The position numbers were made by a program, and so were the translations under genes. A stretch of 64,000 nt of DNA, from assembly GCA_025558095.1 (NCBI GenBank), contig JAIVFI010000044.1, positions 62,001-126,000 of the forward strand, written 5' to 3'. Positions 20,214 through 32,300 of this stretch are shown in pieces. Each line of letters opens with the position of its first letter. Position 1 is the first letter of the stretch. Origin of the DNA: Hyaloraphidium curvatum. Taxonomy: Eukaryota > Monoblepharomycota > Hyaloraphidiomycetes > Hyaloraphidiales > Hyaloraphidiaceae. Under the pieces are notes generated by a model. That model was given only the letters and a program-made list of their open reading frames with translations. It was not told the DNA's origin and did not search any database.

Positions 20214-21780
20214 TCAGGACTTGGTGGGGATGCCGTTGACCGCGTTGGCGGCGGTGCTGGCGGCGGAGGCCTGGGCCGCGGTGGCGACGGGCGCGGAGGC
20301 ACCGAAGCCGGCTGCAAAGGGCGAGCGCGTGAGCAAACAGGGACGCGCAAGCAGCGTCGCGGGAAACCCACTCATGACGGCGTTCCTGTTGCGCACCAGC
20401 TGCGACTCGACCGCCACCTTGTCCAGGTCCGTCGCGTCCTTCATCGAGTCGAGGGTCTGCATCACCTGCTTCTCCAGCGCCAGGATGGCCTTCTCCTGCT
20501 CCTTGGTCGGGAGCGTGGAGCCGCACTTGCCGCAGCGGCGGGCGTCGGCCTGCACGTCCTCCTTGCACCAGAAGCACACCAGCACGATCGTCTCCTTCTT
20601 GCGGTAGAAGAGACCCATGAACTTGACCATGCCGAAGACGACGAGCGCGATGATGAAGAAGTTGATGATGGTCTGCGTGACGTGGGCGGTCAGGACTTGG
20701 AGCGGCTCGGGGACAACGCGGGAAACCCACGTTCAGGAAGTTGCCCCACGCGAGGGTGATGGCCTGGTCCAGCTTGGCCTGTGCAGGGGACGGGTAGCTC
20801 ATGTTGCCCGACAGGCCGGCGCGCATGACGGTGTTGATCTCGGAGAGGGACTTGTTGCCGATAAGACCGAGGATGGGGCCTGTGGGGCACGTGTCAGGGC
20901 GGGAGGGGAAGCGCGAGGTTGGAACCCACTGATCATGTCGTTGACGAGGGAGTTGACGATGGCCGTGAAGGCCTGGCCGACAATGACACCGACGGCGAGG
21001 TCGACGACGTTCTGGAGAACGGGACGGTGTTCACGGGAGCTCCATCCGACCTGCGCGGAGGGTACGCACACCGCGGGAGATGAACTTGAAGAAGTCCTGG
21101 GCGAACTCCGACATGCCCCTCAGCGCGTCCTGGGCCGCATCGCCGGGGTCCTCAAAGACGTTCTGCACGTAGGTTGTGGTTTGGTTGAACGTGTTCTTGG
21201 TCGTGTTGATGACGGCTGCGAAACAATCGGTTAATGGCCGTGCGGTGCACCGCTAAATGGGCTACTCACTGTCCGCAACGTCGGGAACAAAGTCGGATAT
21301 CGCGATCGACCCCGCGTCTCCCTTCGTGTCCTCGGCGATGGTGTCCGTGTTGAGCGCGTGCGCAAGATCCGAGGTGCCAGCGGCATCCGCCTTGCTAGGT
21401 GCAGCAGAAGCGGCGGCGGCAGCAGCGGCGACAGGGGCGGCCGAAGCGGCGGGGACGGCAGGGACGACCGAGGCCGCCGGTGCCGGTGCGCCCTTGGCGG
21501 CCGCATCCAGCGCGCCGGTTGCAGACTCGGCGGTCATGGCCATGGCGCCGCCGTTGACCGATTTGGCGCCCATGGAACCGATGGTGTTGCCCGTCTGGAT
21601 GCCCACGCCCTGGTTCGAGGTCATTGTCGGTGCGGTGGCCTTGGCGGCCTCTGCTGCTGCTTCGACGGGGACCAGCTTCGGCTGGCCGGTCTCGGCGTCG
21701 AGGATGACCTTGCCGGTGGCCTCGTCCACATCGTACTTGAAGCCGGCCGGCGGTGCCGGCAGGTCCGCCGGCGTCGACAT
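20214..21780 (-). CDS. MscL-type large-conductance mechanosensitive channel with zinc-ribbon-like tail
   Basis: Tension-gated channel of the bacterial MscL family, which releases osmolytes under hypo-osmotic stress. Exons on the minus strand: 21780-21270, 21215-21070, 21011-20930, 20879-20731, 20672-20372, 20311-20214; 428 residues, about three times a bacterial MscL. Residues 1-170 are Ala/Pro-rich and low complexity. The channel begins FFKFISRGNVVDLAVGVIVGQAF (pore helix TM1), followed by SLVNDMISPILGL, a 40-residue periplasm-like loop and TM2 (INFFIIALVVFGMVKFMG). The cytosolic tail holds CFWCKEDVQADARRCGKCG, two CxxC pairs as in a zinc ribbon, a coiled coil and an Ala-rich end. The start at 21780 could be 16 codons earlier. 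The last intron (60 nt) is in frame and stop-free, so it may be retained. Confidence 0.88.
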
Positions 21781-22637
21781 CTCCAAATAAAGCGGAAGCG
21801 GGTAACCTAGATGACGCGCGGTCCCCAAAGAAAGCAGACAGCAGGCCCCATTCCGGTAACAAGAGGCCGAACGGAGGGGTAATGAACGCAGGAGCGGCCG
21901 AAGGGCGTGAGGAAGGAAAACGAATGGTTAGCCCTGCCACCACGCCATCCGCGGCCCGAGCCACCACCGGTTGCGGCGGAACCGCATCACAGCACTCCAA
22001 CGCGCGCCGCGGTGTCGGCCGGGCGGTCGCCGGGGTCCGACAGCGGAGCGGCCAGCCGGGCCCCGATACCCGCGGGAACGCGTGCCGACGGCCATCGCGG
22101 GCCGGCCGCCCCGCCGCAACCCGCCGGCCGGCTATCCGCAATATTAAAAGCCCGGAGCCGCCGGCGGCGCCGCCCTCCCGCTGCCCGATGCTTCCGCACG
22201 GTGCGCGGGGGAGCGGGCGGGCGGGACCGTTTCCGGCGCCCGGCCATCGCCGCGCCGCCCCGCCCGCCGCCGCCGCCGCCGCCATCGTCTCGCTCTGCCT
22301 CTGTTCTGAGTAGCCGACACTGACCTCGCGCGCCGCTGGGGGGTGGGGGGCTCAGGGTCCTCGCACGATCACCACCTTCCTCGTTTGACCAGCCCGTCAG
22401 CCGGGTGCTGCGGCGGTCCCCCGACCCCGAACGCACCAAGGACGCGGATCGGCGGCCCAATTAATGACCAGCACGATAGCTGTATACTCCACATCTACGT
22501 GCCGTGGTGGATGGCAGGCGACGGGCCACGCCGGCCGGCCGATCCGATCGTCCCTATGCCGTCCGCAATCCCGACCCAAGCCGATCGCACCTCGCGCGCA
22601 TCCACATCCGCAAACCAAACAACCAGAAACCCTGCAA
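21781..22637. other. Intergenic upstream of MscL
   Basis: 857 nt between the aminotransferase stop and the MscL start, both on the minus strand. Very GC-rich, with a (GCC)n run near 22262-22284. No gene supported; it should contain the MscL promoter. Confidence 0.4.
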
Positions 22638-24172
22638 TCAGCTCTTCCCGGCCCTTGCTTCCCGGATCACCTCGGCCAGCCGCCGCAGCGCCTCGTCCAT
22701 CTGCTCCTCCGTCGCGGTGGAGTACGCCGCCCGCACGTAAGGGCATCCTCCCTCAGGCGGCGACGGGTAGAACTCCTAAAATACAAGTCAAGACGTCAGC
22801 GAAAGACCCATTTGAGTGATTTGCGGCAAGCAACCCACGAATCCGGGCACCATCAGCACCTTCTTGTCCACCATGGCCTTGACCAGGCTCCCCGCCTCGG
22901 CCACCCCGTCGACCTTGATCCAAACAAACATCCCCGCCCGCGGCACGTTCCACGTCGCCAGCCTCTTCAGGTGCTTATCCGCCGCGCGCAGGAACGCGTC
23001 CCTCCGCGCCACGTAGAACGCCTCCACCCTCCCCACGTGCTCCAGGAACCCCTCGAGCTTCCACTTGCCGACCAGCGAGGCGACGAGCAGCTGGGACGGC
23101 CCCGACGGGTGCAGGTTCATCGCCTGCCCGTGCAGCACGATCCTCTCGATGAGCTGCTGGGGACCGGTGGCCCACCCGATCCGCACCCCGGCCGACAAAA
23201 CCTTGCTCATGCTGTCGAACCTCAGCACCCGCCCGTCCTCGTCCATGGAGAGGTACGAGGGCAGCCGCTCGCGGAACTGCAGGAAGTAGTACGGGTCGTC
23301 CTCGAGGATCAGCAGGCCGTACTTGCGCGCCAGGTGGTAGATGCGGCGGCGTCGGTCCGGGGAGGTGCACAGGCCCGAGGGGTTTGCGCCCGTGGGCACG
23401 GTGTACAGGAACTTTGGCCGCTGAGGGCTGTCCCTGTACGACGCGAGGATCCTTTCGAGCGCGGCGGGGTCCAGCCCGTCGGCGTCGGTCGGCACCTCCA
23501 CGAACTTCGGGAACAGCGGCCTCAGGCAGGCAAAGGCGCCCGAATAGCCCGGCGAGTCGACCAGAATGTGGTCGCCCGGCTCGATGAGCATGTCGAAGGC
23601 CTTGGTGAAGGCCTCCTGGCTGCCGTTGGTCACGCAGATGTCGTACGGGACGGGAGGACGGTGCTGCGCGTCCTGCAGGGTGCGGAGGAAGGCAACGAGG
23701 TCTGGTAGGCCCGCCTGATGTCAAGGAACGTCGAATCAGAACGCGTCCCGTACCGCAAAGGAAGCGGGCCGCCCACCGTCGCCGAATACTGCAGCCCCTT
23801 TGCCATCTCCTCCGCCGGCACATCCAGCACCGTCCCATCCTTCAGTTTCACGCTCATGCTCTCGAACGGGAACATGGCCGGGTTCGGCATGCCCCCGCCC
23901 AGCGAGATCATCCCCGGGATCGAGAGGAACGGCTGCAGCGCGCGGATCGCGGAGGGCTGCCGTGCTGCGGAGCGGGCGGTGATGTAGCGGGCGTAGCTGG
24001 AGATCGGCTGGGGTTTGGCGGCCTCCGTGTCCGAGAGGGGGGGCGGGGGGGCGGTGGAGGACATTGCGCGGGCGGAGAGGGCGGAACGGGGCAGGAGGGC
24101 CGGGTGGCGGGGGGACAGGGGGGGTAGGAGCGCGATTCGGAGGGCGGAGGTGGAGCGGAGGGGGGATCTCAT
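22638..24172 (-). CDS. Class I/II PLP aminotransferase, 2-aminoadipate/kynurenine/aromatic type
   Basis: Transfers amino groups between 2-oxoglutarate and aminoadipate, kynurenine or aromatic amino acids; relatives are fungal ARO8 and animal AADAT. Exons on the minus strand: 24172-23777, 23714-22839, 22775-22638; 469 residues. The Arg/Ser/Leu-rich N-terminus suggests mitochondrial import, with an internal Met (MSSTAPPPPL) that would give a cytosolic form. Motifs: PGMISLGGGMPNPAMFPF, LQYSATAGLPDLVAF, VTNGSQEAF, PTGANPSG, EDDPYYFLQF, and the PLP lysine in FDSMSKVLSAGVRIGW. The first join (ACG|gtgggc) restores YSATAGLPDL. The exact substrate cannot be told. Confidence 0.9.
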
Positions 24173-24667
24173 TGCTTCCGGGCGAGGCCCGTGTGCAGTT
24201 GAGTTCGTTGTTTACCGCAGGCGGGCAGGCGTCGGCCTTGACTTCCCGCCCCGTAGTCGACCCATCAAGATGCTCGTCGTCGCTGGGCGACGCAAATCCT
24301 AATCTCCTACACCTTTACAGACGGACGCGATGCTTGTCTCGAGAATCGGTGTTCTCGTCAGGGCGGATGGCACGTAGTGACTCCTGGACAGGCCTTGACG
24401 CAACCTAGGCTAAGCCGCAGATTCAGTGGATTCAAAATGAGTTCCACTGCTGATTGGCTTAGCTAATCACGACCGCACGAGGCGGTTGATCGTTTTCCGC
24501 TTGATCGATCCGATGCGACGTTCGCGGCTAATCCAACCCCGCCCGATCCGCCCGGCCCGCGCTTCCGCGATCCCAAGCGGTCAAATCTGTCTCCCCGCAC
24601 GCGCACAATCCTCGCCAACAGGGCGTACGCCGAAGAACCTTGAGGACCTTCCGGTCCCACCGGAGAG
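24173..24667. other. Divergent intergenic, aminotransferase / GST
   Basis: 495 nt between two divergently transcribed genes; it should hold both promoters. No coding sequence recognised. Confidence 0.4.
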
Positions 24668-25528
24668 ATGGCACCTGCTTCGGCCGCGGCAGCAGCCGCG
24701 ACGCCCATCCTCTTGACGATCCCCTTCTCGCACTACAACGAAAGGGCGCGCTGGGCGCTCGACCTCGCCGGCATCCCTCGGCGGGAGCTCCGCTTTCTCC
24801 CCGGCTTCCACGTTCCGGGCGTGTCATTCGCCTGCTGGTGGTACGGCGTGCCCGGGCAGGGCTCTGCGGACGGCGTGTCGTCTCCGTTCTCGACGCCCAT
24901 GCTGGTTCGCCCGGGCGACAACTTTTCGCCACCTCGGGCTCTCAGGGATTCCCTCGACATCGTGCGCTACGCCGACGAAGTGGCCGGTCTGAGCCTCTTT
25001 CCTCCGTGTGGATCGAAGGAGGCGGCGGAAGTGGACGAGCTCTGCGCGCTCTTCCACGACGTCCTAGGCCCCGCCGCGCGAGCTTACGGCTATTCGAGCG
25101 TCCTCTACAACGTGCGCCAGTACTGCTCTACGGGCTGGTACAACGCAAACCTGCTCCAGTCTTCCCTCTGGATCCTTCTCGGACCCGCGATCGCGCTCGG
25201 GCTTCGGTCCGGCATCGGAGCCGACGATCGGCCCCGAGCCGAAGCGGATATCAGGAAATCCATGGACATTGCCTCGCAGAAGTTGTCGGACGGACGGCCG
25301 TTCCTTGTCGGGGACCGGATGACCGTTGCGGACCTATCTCTTGCGTCTCTCGGCTCGATCGCGATCGGTCTTTCGGCCGAAGAGGGTTACGGGGGCGGCA
25401 AGTGCTACCTCCCGCCATCCGAGTCGTTCCCGGCCGAAATGCGATCGTTCTACGAGGAAATGAGGGCTACGCGTGCCGGCCAGCATATTCTGAAGATGTA
25501 CCGAGATCACCGGAAGGCGAAGGCATAA
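24668..25528 (+). CDS. Glutathione S-transferase family protein
   Basis: Intronless, 286 residues. The N-terminal thioredoxin-like half starts ILLTIPFSHYNERARWALDLAGIP, with SHYNERARW at the glutathione site, and STPMLV near the cis-proline position. The C-terminal helical half carries GDRMTVADLSLASLGSIA, the N-capping Asp motif of GSTs. An insertion rich in aromatics (YGYSSVLYNVRQYCSTGWY) lies between. The likely role is glutathione conjugation or reduction in detoxification; the substrate is unknown. The start ATG follows an open frame and gives a short Ala-rich leader. Confidence 0.75.
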   Translation: MAPASAAAAAATPILLTIPFSHYNERARWALDLAGIPRRELRFLPGFHVPGVSFACWWYGVPGQGSADGVSSPFSTPMLVRPGDNFSPPRALRDSLDIVRYADEVAGLSLFPPCGSKEAAEVDELCALFHDVLGPAARAYGYSSVLYNVRQYCSTGWYNANLLQSSLWILLGPAIALGLRSGIGADDRPRAEADIRKSMDIASQKLSDGRPFLVGDRMTVADLSLASLGSIAIGLSAEEGYGGGKCYLPPSESFPAEMRSFYEEMRATRAGQHILKMYRDHRKAKA

Positions 25529-26395
25529 AGGTCTCGCGCTGATCATGAAGCTTGTTCCTGTTGCAAATAGTCCGAATTGCGCGGTAAGTGTCCAATCGCC
25601 GCCCAACGTGGACTTCCGAGAGTCGAAGGAGGAGGCGGCAGAAAGAAAACCTCGATTCAAGAACTGCCGTCCAAACCAGCGATTCCATATCAGCAGTGAA
25701 TCGTACTTCTATCCCGGCAGGTTCGACTTGGCATCAGCTTTGTGATCAGCGAGCTGGGTTCGTCTCTGGACAGGTGGCGGACCAGGCAAAGCGCACGCGA
25801 CATCGCGTCACGCGGACGGCCCCTGGACGTTCCCAAGGGGTTCCGGCGCCGAGGTGAGCACTTTTCCCGGATCTAGGACCGCCGGCACGCGGATTCCGGG
25901 AGTTTGGCGGGGCCCGGCGGGGTCGCAGGCGGCACCTTTCGCGGCGGCCGGCCGGGGTCGCGGAGGGCACGGCGGACGCCGGGCCGCGCTCGCCCGCCCG
26001 GACCGCACAACGGCGCCGCCGATTGGGTGCCGCGGCGGACCTACGCGCGGAGGACGGTCCGCTGGACGCCCGGGCGGCCTGCTGCGCTGTGGGGCAGTCG
26101 CTGACCCGTTCCCACCGCCCCCTCATCGCGCCCTTTTCTCGCCTCCGCGTGCCCGGATATCATTTCCTTGCAAATTCATAGGACCGGATAAGGCGCTGCC
26201 GCGGGCGACTGCCGCGGCTGGCCGCTCCTGCCGGCGCTCAGCTCGCTCCACAGAAGCCCGTTGAGATACCCAGCACGCCCCGGACGCCCTCCACCGGATC
26301 CGCGATCGCCGCACGCACCGCCAACATTTCCGCCGCGCAAGACATGAGCGCCGCCTCCGCACGCACCGCCGACACCGCCGCCGCCCGCGCCCGCA
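25529..26395. other. Intergenic upstream of the HECT ligase gene
   Basis: 867 nt. No gene supported. The stretch nearest 26396 is CG-rich with short CCGCC runs and likely forms the 5' leader of the HECT gene. Confidence 0.4.
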
Positions 26396-29300
26396 ATGTC
26401 CAGAAGGAAGAGGGACGCCGCCGCGGCGCCCGCTGCTGAGGAGCAGACGCCGGGAAGGAGGCCGCGCAGGGCCGCGCTGCCGGACGCGCAGCAGCCCGCT
26501 CGGCCCGCAGAGGACGCGCAGGACAGCAAGGAAAAGGCGGCAAACGCACCGGACGACTCGCCGCCGTCGTCGCGCACGCGGAGATCCCTGGCCGCAAAGG
26601 CCGCCAGCGCCGCAGGAACACCCTCGGCTTCATCCCCCGCGGAAGCTCCCGCGCAGCCGGCTTCGCAGGCCGGGAAGCGCAAGCGGCGCGGAGCGGGACC
26701 CGCACCCGAGCCCGCACCGGAACCCGAGCACTCCGATTCCCCGCCCCCCGCCAAGCGCACGCGCATGGGCGGGAGCGGCAAGGACAAGGCGGACAAGGAC
26801 CGCCCTCCCCCCGAATCCCCCACCCTCTCCGGCCGCGCGGGAAAGTCCCCCCGCTCGCGCAGCAAATCCTCCCTCGGATCCCCCAAATCCGGGCCCCTCT
26901 CGCCCCGCGCGCAAGCAGCCGTGGCGTCCGCGGACGAGGACATGGCGCTGCCGCCGCCCGCGCCCAAGGGCCGGCGCAGGGACTCGCGCAGCCGCAAGGG
27001 CGACGAGGACGGGCCGGGCAGCCCGCCTCCGTCCGTGGGGCGCAGGAAGAAGAAGCAGGACGAGCCGCCGGATGCGCTGGGGAGCGACGGCGAGGAAGCC
27101 GCCAAGCCGGATACCCCAGCATCCAACGGCGCATCGCCGTCTTCTTCCTCCAACCCCAACCCTCCCAACCCCGCATCCAACTCCAACTCCAACCCTCCCA
27201 CTCCCGCCGGTCTGCCGCCCGCCGCCTCGGCCTCGGCGCAGCTCGCAGCCATGTTCGGCCTGGGCTCGCTGCGCCCGTCCACTGGGTCGGGCTCGGGCTC
27301 GGGTTCCGGCCGGTTCGCGTCGCTGCTGTCGCAGCTCCGTCGCAGGGACGATCCGACGGCGCAGATGGTGGCGCTGCAGGAGCTGTCCGAGGTGCTGTCG
27401 GTCGCGACCGAGGACATGTTCGGGCGCGGCGGCTACGGGGGAGGTGGGATGGCTGGCTTCGACGTTGATGCGTGGGTGAGGGAGCTCTTGAGCGTTCTCA
27501 GAGGTGGGAACCGGCGGCGTTTGTCGGTTTGGACACAGCTGACAAGCGAGCGATCCTTTCCCACAGGACCGGACCGCAAGGATCCCAAGGAGGCCCTCCG
27601 CGCGGCCGGCATCGCCGACGACTTCCCGCTCGAGTTCCTCGACGCCGACACCCTAGCCGAGCTCGGGCTCTCGGCTCCTTCCTCCGCCATCGCCCCCGAC
27701 CTCATGCTCCTCGCCTTGCGCTGCCTCTCCAACCTCATCGAGGCCCTCCCCAGCGCCACGGCGCTCGTCGTCGGCGCCGAAGGCGTCCCCGCGCTCGTCG
27801 CCAAGCTCCGCGAGATCGAGTACATCGACCTGGCCGAATCCGTCCTGAGCGTGCTCGGCAAGGTGGCGGGGGAGTACCCCCTCGCGGTGCTCCGCGCGGG
27901 CGGCGTGGCCGCGGCGCTCGGCTACGTCGACTTCTTTGCTTTGTCGACGCAGCGCGTCGCCGTGGGGATCGCGGCGGCCGCGCTGCGCGGGCTGGGGCAG
28001 CAGGCCGGCGCCGAGGACATGGCGAGGGAGGCGATGCCGACGCTGGAGCGGCTGCTCGGGTACGGCGATGCGAGGCTGGTCGAGGGGGTGGTCAAGGCCA
28101 TCGCAAAGGTTGTCGAGTGGGCGTGCAGGCCGCAGGCTGGAGAGAGCGAAAAGGCCGTCGAGGATCGCGTCGAGGTACGTCTCATCCTGTTGCGTGCCGC
28201 AATCTCGCATGTCTAACTTTTCTTCCGCTTCAGTCCCTCATCCAGTCTTCGCTGCTCCGCGCCATCATGGATCTCCTCTCCCCCAACGTCCCCACCCAGA
28301 CGGTCGTCACCCCGCAGCTCTTCACCTCCCTCCTCCGCCTCCTCCCCCCCGTTCTGCGGGCCTCGCCGCGCTACGCGCACATGATGGCCGCCGAGTGGGG
28401 CCTGGCGGACCTCGTGCGCAGCGTGCTCTGCGGGCCCGAGCCGGCGGACGCCGCGGACGAGGTCGCGGATGCCGAGGATGCGAATGCCGGCACGGCGGAG
28501 AGGGTGATGCGGACGATTGCGACGAGGACCGAGGAGCAGGTGATCGAGGCGCTGTCCGTCGCCACGGACGCCATCGCCGCGTTGCCGAAAGGTGGGGAAC
28601 AGTCGTTTGCGAGCCAGCGCCATCAGCTGACCTGCATGCATGTTCTCCAAGGCGACATTTGGGCGCTGCGTGTGCCGGCAGGGCAGGGCGACGAGAAGGC
28701 CAAGCCCCCTCGCGCATCGACTTCCGAATCGCAGGCCAGCGACGTCGCAATGGAGGGCGCAGAGGCCCCGGCCGCGAGCTCCGAGAGCAAGCCCGAAGGG
28801 GAGGACCCTGCTGACGGGGGCGACGGGGAAGAGGACGGGGACGGCGAGGGCGACGACGGCGAGGAGGACGAGGAAGACGACGACGAGCCGCCGTCGCCGA
28901 CGACCACCACCGGGCCCTCGTTCACCGAGCGCAACGCCAAGCTCGCCGAACTGCACCGCGCCGACAAGGACAGCCTCGTCAACTTCTGCGGCTCTTTGCT
29001 TCCCGTCGTGCTCGAGGTGCACGCCGCAACGGTGCAGCCCCAGATCCGGCGCAAGTGCGTCGGCCTCATCGCGCGCATGGTCTGGTTCTGCGGCGAGATC
29101 GCGGGCGAGGACGGGCTGCGGATCGTGCTGGCCAGGGCCAAAGGGTTCGGCGGGTTCGTCACCTCGCTCGTCGTGCAGGGCCGGGAGGGCGTCTACGGCG
29201 CGGCCATCGACGCGAACGCGCCACCTTCGGTGGCTGCCGCTGCGGCGGCTTCGGAAGCCAACAAGAAGGCGGAGCAGCTCGGAGTGCTCGCTTCCGGACT

Positions 29301-32300
29301 GCAGCTCGCCCTCCTGGTTCTCGAGCGGTGCCCGGATCCGTACCTGCGTGCCTTTGTCAGGGAGGGTGTCCTGCACGAGGTGGAGAAGACCGCGCAGGTC
29401 GCGACGGCGTGGCTCGAGGAGCACCAGCAGGCCGCGGCCGACGCCGCTGCTTCCGCCGAGGCGTCCAAGGATGCTGCAGGGGACGTTGTGATGGCTGACG
29501 CGGATGGGGGCAGCGGTTCGAACTCTGGGCCGCGGCGCAGCAAGAGGAACAAGGGCAAGGAGTCGGAACCTGCTTCCGGTTCGGCATCCGCGGCTGCGTC
29601 TCCAAAACCTGCTTCCGCGGCAAAACCGAGCTCTGCGCCTCAGCCCACAAGCTCTTCATCCTCGTCTGCCGAACCTGGTTCCACGGCAAGCCTGCTCTCC
29701 GGCATGCGCAAAATGCTTGAGCGCCTGTCGGACGTCATGGGGCATTCGGGAACGGATTTGGGGGCCGTGGCCGCCTCGGCGGGCATCCCCGGGCTCGCGC
29801 CTCCTCCGCCTCGCACGGGTTCGGCGCCGATGGTCCAAAACATCAGCGGCGAGCGGTTTGCCGACAAGGACGTTCGCGAATGGCTCGTCTGGATGTGCTC
29901 TCGGATCCTGGCTTTCTACAGCGACGTTTCGACCAAGAGCAGCGGGGAAGTCGGCAGCGTTCTGCGCGAGCTGAAGGCGCTCTCGAAGAAGCTCAAGGCC
30001 GCCGCTGCGATGAGCGAAGGAGGGTCGGATCCGGCGGACATTGCGTCCCTGCACCGCGTTGCCGAGTTGCTTGCTGGCGTCGGAGTCGGGGGCGACGGCA
30101 AAGGTGCCACGAGCTTCGAAGTGCTGCGGAGCGGGATCGTGGAAGGCCTGGTTCAGTACCTGTCTGCCCTTCCCCTTGCCGATTCCAAGTCGGCTGCCGC
30201 CATGAGCCCCGAGGATGCACGCGCGCAGCACCTGCGCATCAAGGCCTTTGTCCACGTTTTCATGAACGGGCCTTGGCCCTACCCTGGGGATCGTGAGCTG
30301 ACCGTGGTTTCGGTGCCGCACGAGGATCCCAGAGGCGACAGCGACCGGCGGCACCAGCATGGACCAGGCCCGCAGCCCCTGCGGTCGTCGCACGACCACA
30401 CGGAGCCGCAGATGTACGTGCCCAACGCCCTGATGAGCCTCGTGCGGCGCTTGCAGAGCCTGCTTTCGCGCACCGAGCACTTCGAGGTCGTCGCCGCTAT
30501 CCCCGGCCAGCAGTCGTCGGCTTTGGCGAGCTACGCGCTGGAGAGCATCATGGGCGCCTCATACCTGGCCGCGAGCCAGAACCCGGCGATGCAGCTCACC
30601 AGGCAGCTCCGTCTGCGGCTTGTTGCCGAGGAGCCCGACAACGTCCCGAAGACCTTCAACAACTACGCCGTCTCCATTCACGCGGTGGCGACGTTCCGCG
30701 CCTTGGAGGAGTACCTGAAGGGACGCGTGGGCGGTTTGGACTTCGGCAGCACGCCTGGGCAGGGGGACGGAACGGTTGCTTCGACCGGGAACCCTGCCGC
30801 ATCCAATGCCAGTGCGGCTGCGGCGGATGCGGCTGCTTCACCCTCCGCCGTGGTTCCCAGTGGTGGCGACGACAAGGCGTCTGGCGCCGGAGACGGGGAC
30901 GTCGAAATGGACCAGGGTGAGGACGGGGAGGATGATGAAGATGGGGAGGATGGTGACGACGGGGACGATGGAGAGGACGGTGAGGACGACGAAGACGAGG
31001 ATGAGGACGAGGATGGGGAAGAGGAGGGTGCCCCCGGCGAGGCGCCTTCGGGCGGAGAGGGTGAAGAGGCTGGAGCCTCTGGGGACTACGACGACGGGGA
31101 GGACGACTACGATGACGGCGATTACGACGACGGTCAGGTATGGTATCGCCTCTCTGCTTCGTTGCAAAGCACATCTGATTGGGCTCTTGCAGATGGTCGA
31201 CGTGAGCGACCTCCTGCTGCACTCGGAGGAGGAGAGCAGGCGCAGGCGGGTCAAGCCCAAGCGGGTCGACAGCACTGGGAGCTCCATTGGGGGCGCTGCG
31301 GCGGGATCCCTGGGCACCGGCGCCGAACCGCCACCGCTGGACCGTCAGCGGACGGGTGACAGCTTCGTCGTCGACATTGGGGACAAGGAGGACCAGGGAC
31401 CATTGACGCCCCAGCGGACTTTGCGCTCTCGTTCGGGCCAGACACCTGCGAGCAGCACGTCTGCGCCGTCGCCTCTTTCTGCAGCGTCGAAACCCCCGGC
31501 TGGTGCAGCGGCTCTGCCTCCGCCTTCGCCTACGACCCGCCCTGCAGCCTCCTCCTCCGCTGCTCCTCCTCCCGCCTCCTCAAGCGCGCCAGCGGCGTTG
31601 GGCGCTTCCGCCGGGGCCGCTGCGCCTGTTCCGAGCTACAGCTCGGTTGTCGCGGGCACGGCCAACTCGTTCCACATCGAATTCTCCATCGGCGATGCGG
31701 TTTCTGGCGTCTTTGTGCCTGTCACCAGCGACATGACAATCTTTGCCGCCTGCTGGCAGCTGGAGCAGGAGCAGGCTCGCCGCCGTGCTGCTCCGGGAGC
31801 CGCACCGCCGGCCTCGGTGAACGTGTGGAACTCGGCCTACACGGTTCGCTTCCGCAAAGTTGGAGGAGCGCGGCCAGTCGCGGCGCCGCCGACGGCTACG
31901 GGTTCCGAGCCGTCCAAGAAGCCGCCGCCGAGCCCTGCGCGGGAAGTGGCCCCGCAGTCGCCGGCTGCCTCGGTTTCGACGACTGCCGTGGACCATCTCC
32001 TCATCCCCCGCCTTCCCTTTGATTCCGTCTCCCAGCCTGCCATCGACGCGACGTCGCCTGCAGGCCGCATCCTCTACCTCCTCCGCGCCCTGTACGGGAT
32101 CAACACCAACTGGACCGATGTCTACCTCGACGAGAACTCGAAGGTCATGGAACTGTCGCACGCCAAGGAGCTACTGGACTCGCAGCCTCTCGAGGAGGAA
32201 GCCATGGTCATCGAGAGCGAGGAGATGGTGCAGAACCGCCTCGAGCCGGTTCCGGCGAGGAGCGACATCGAGCTCCACCCGGGAGTCATTGCCGCGCTTC

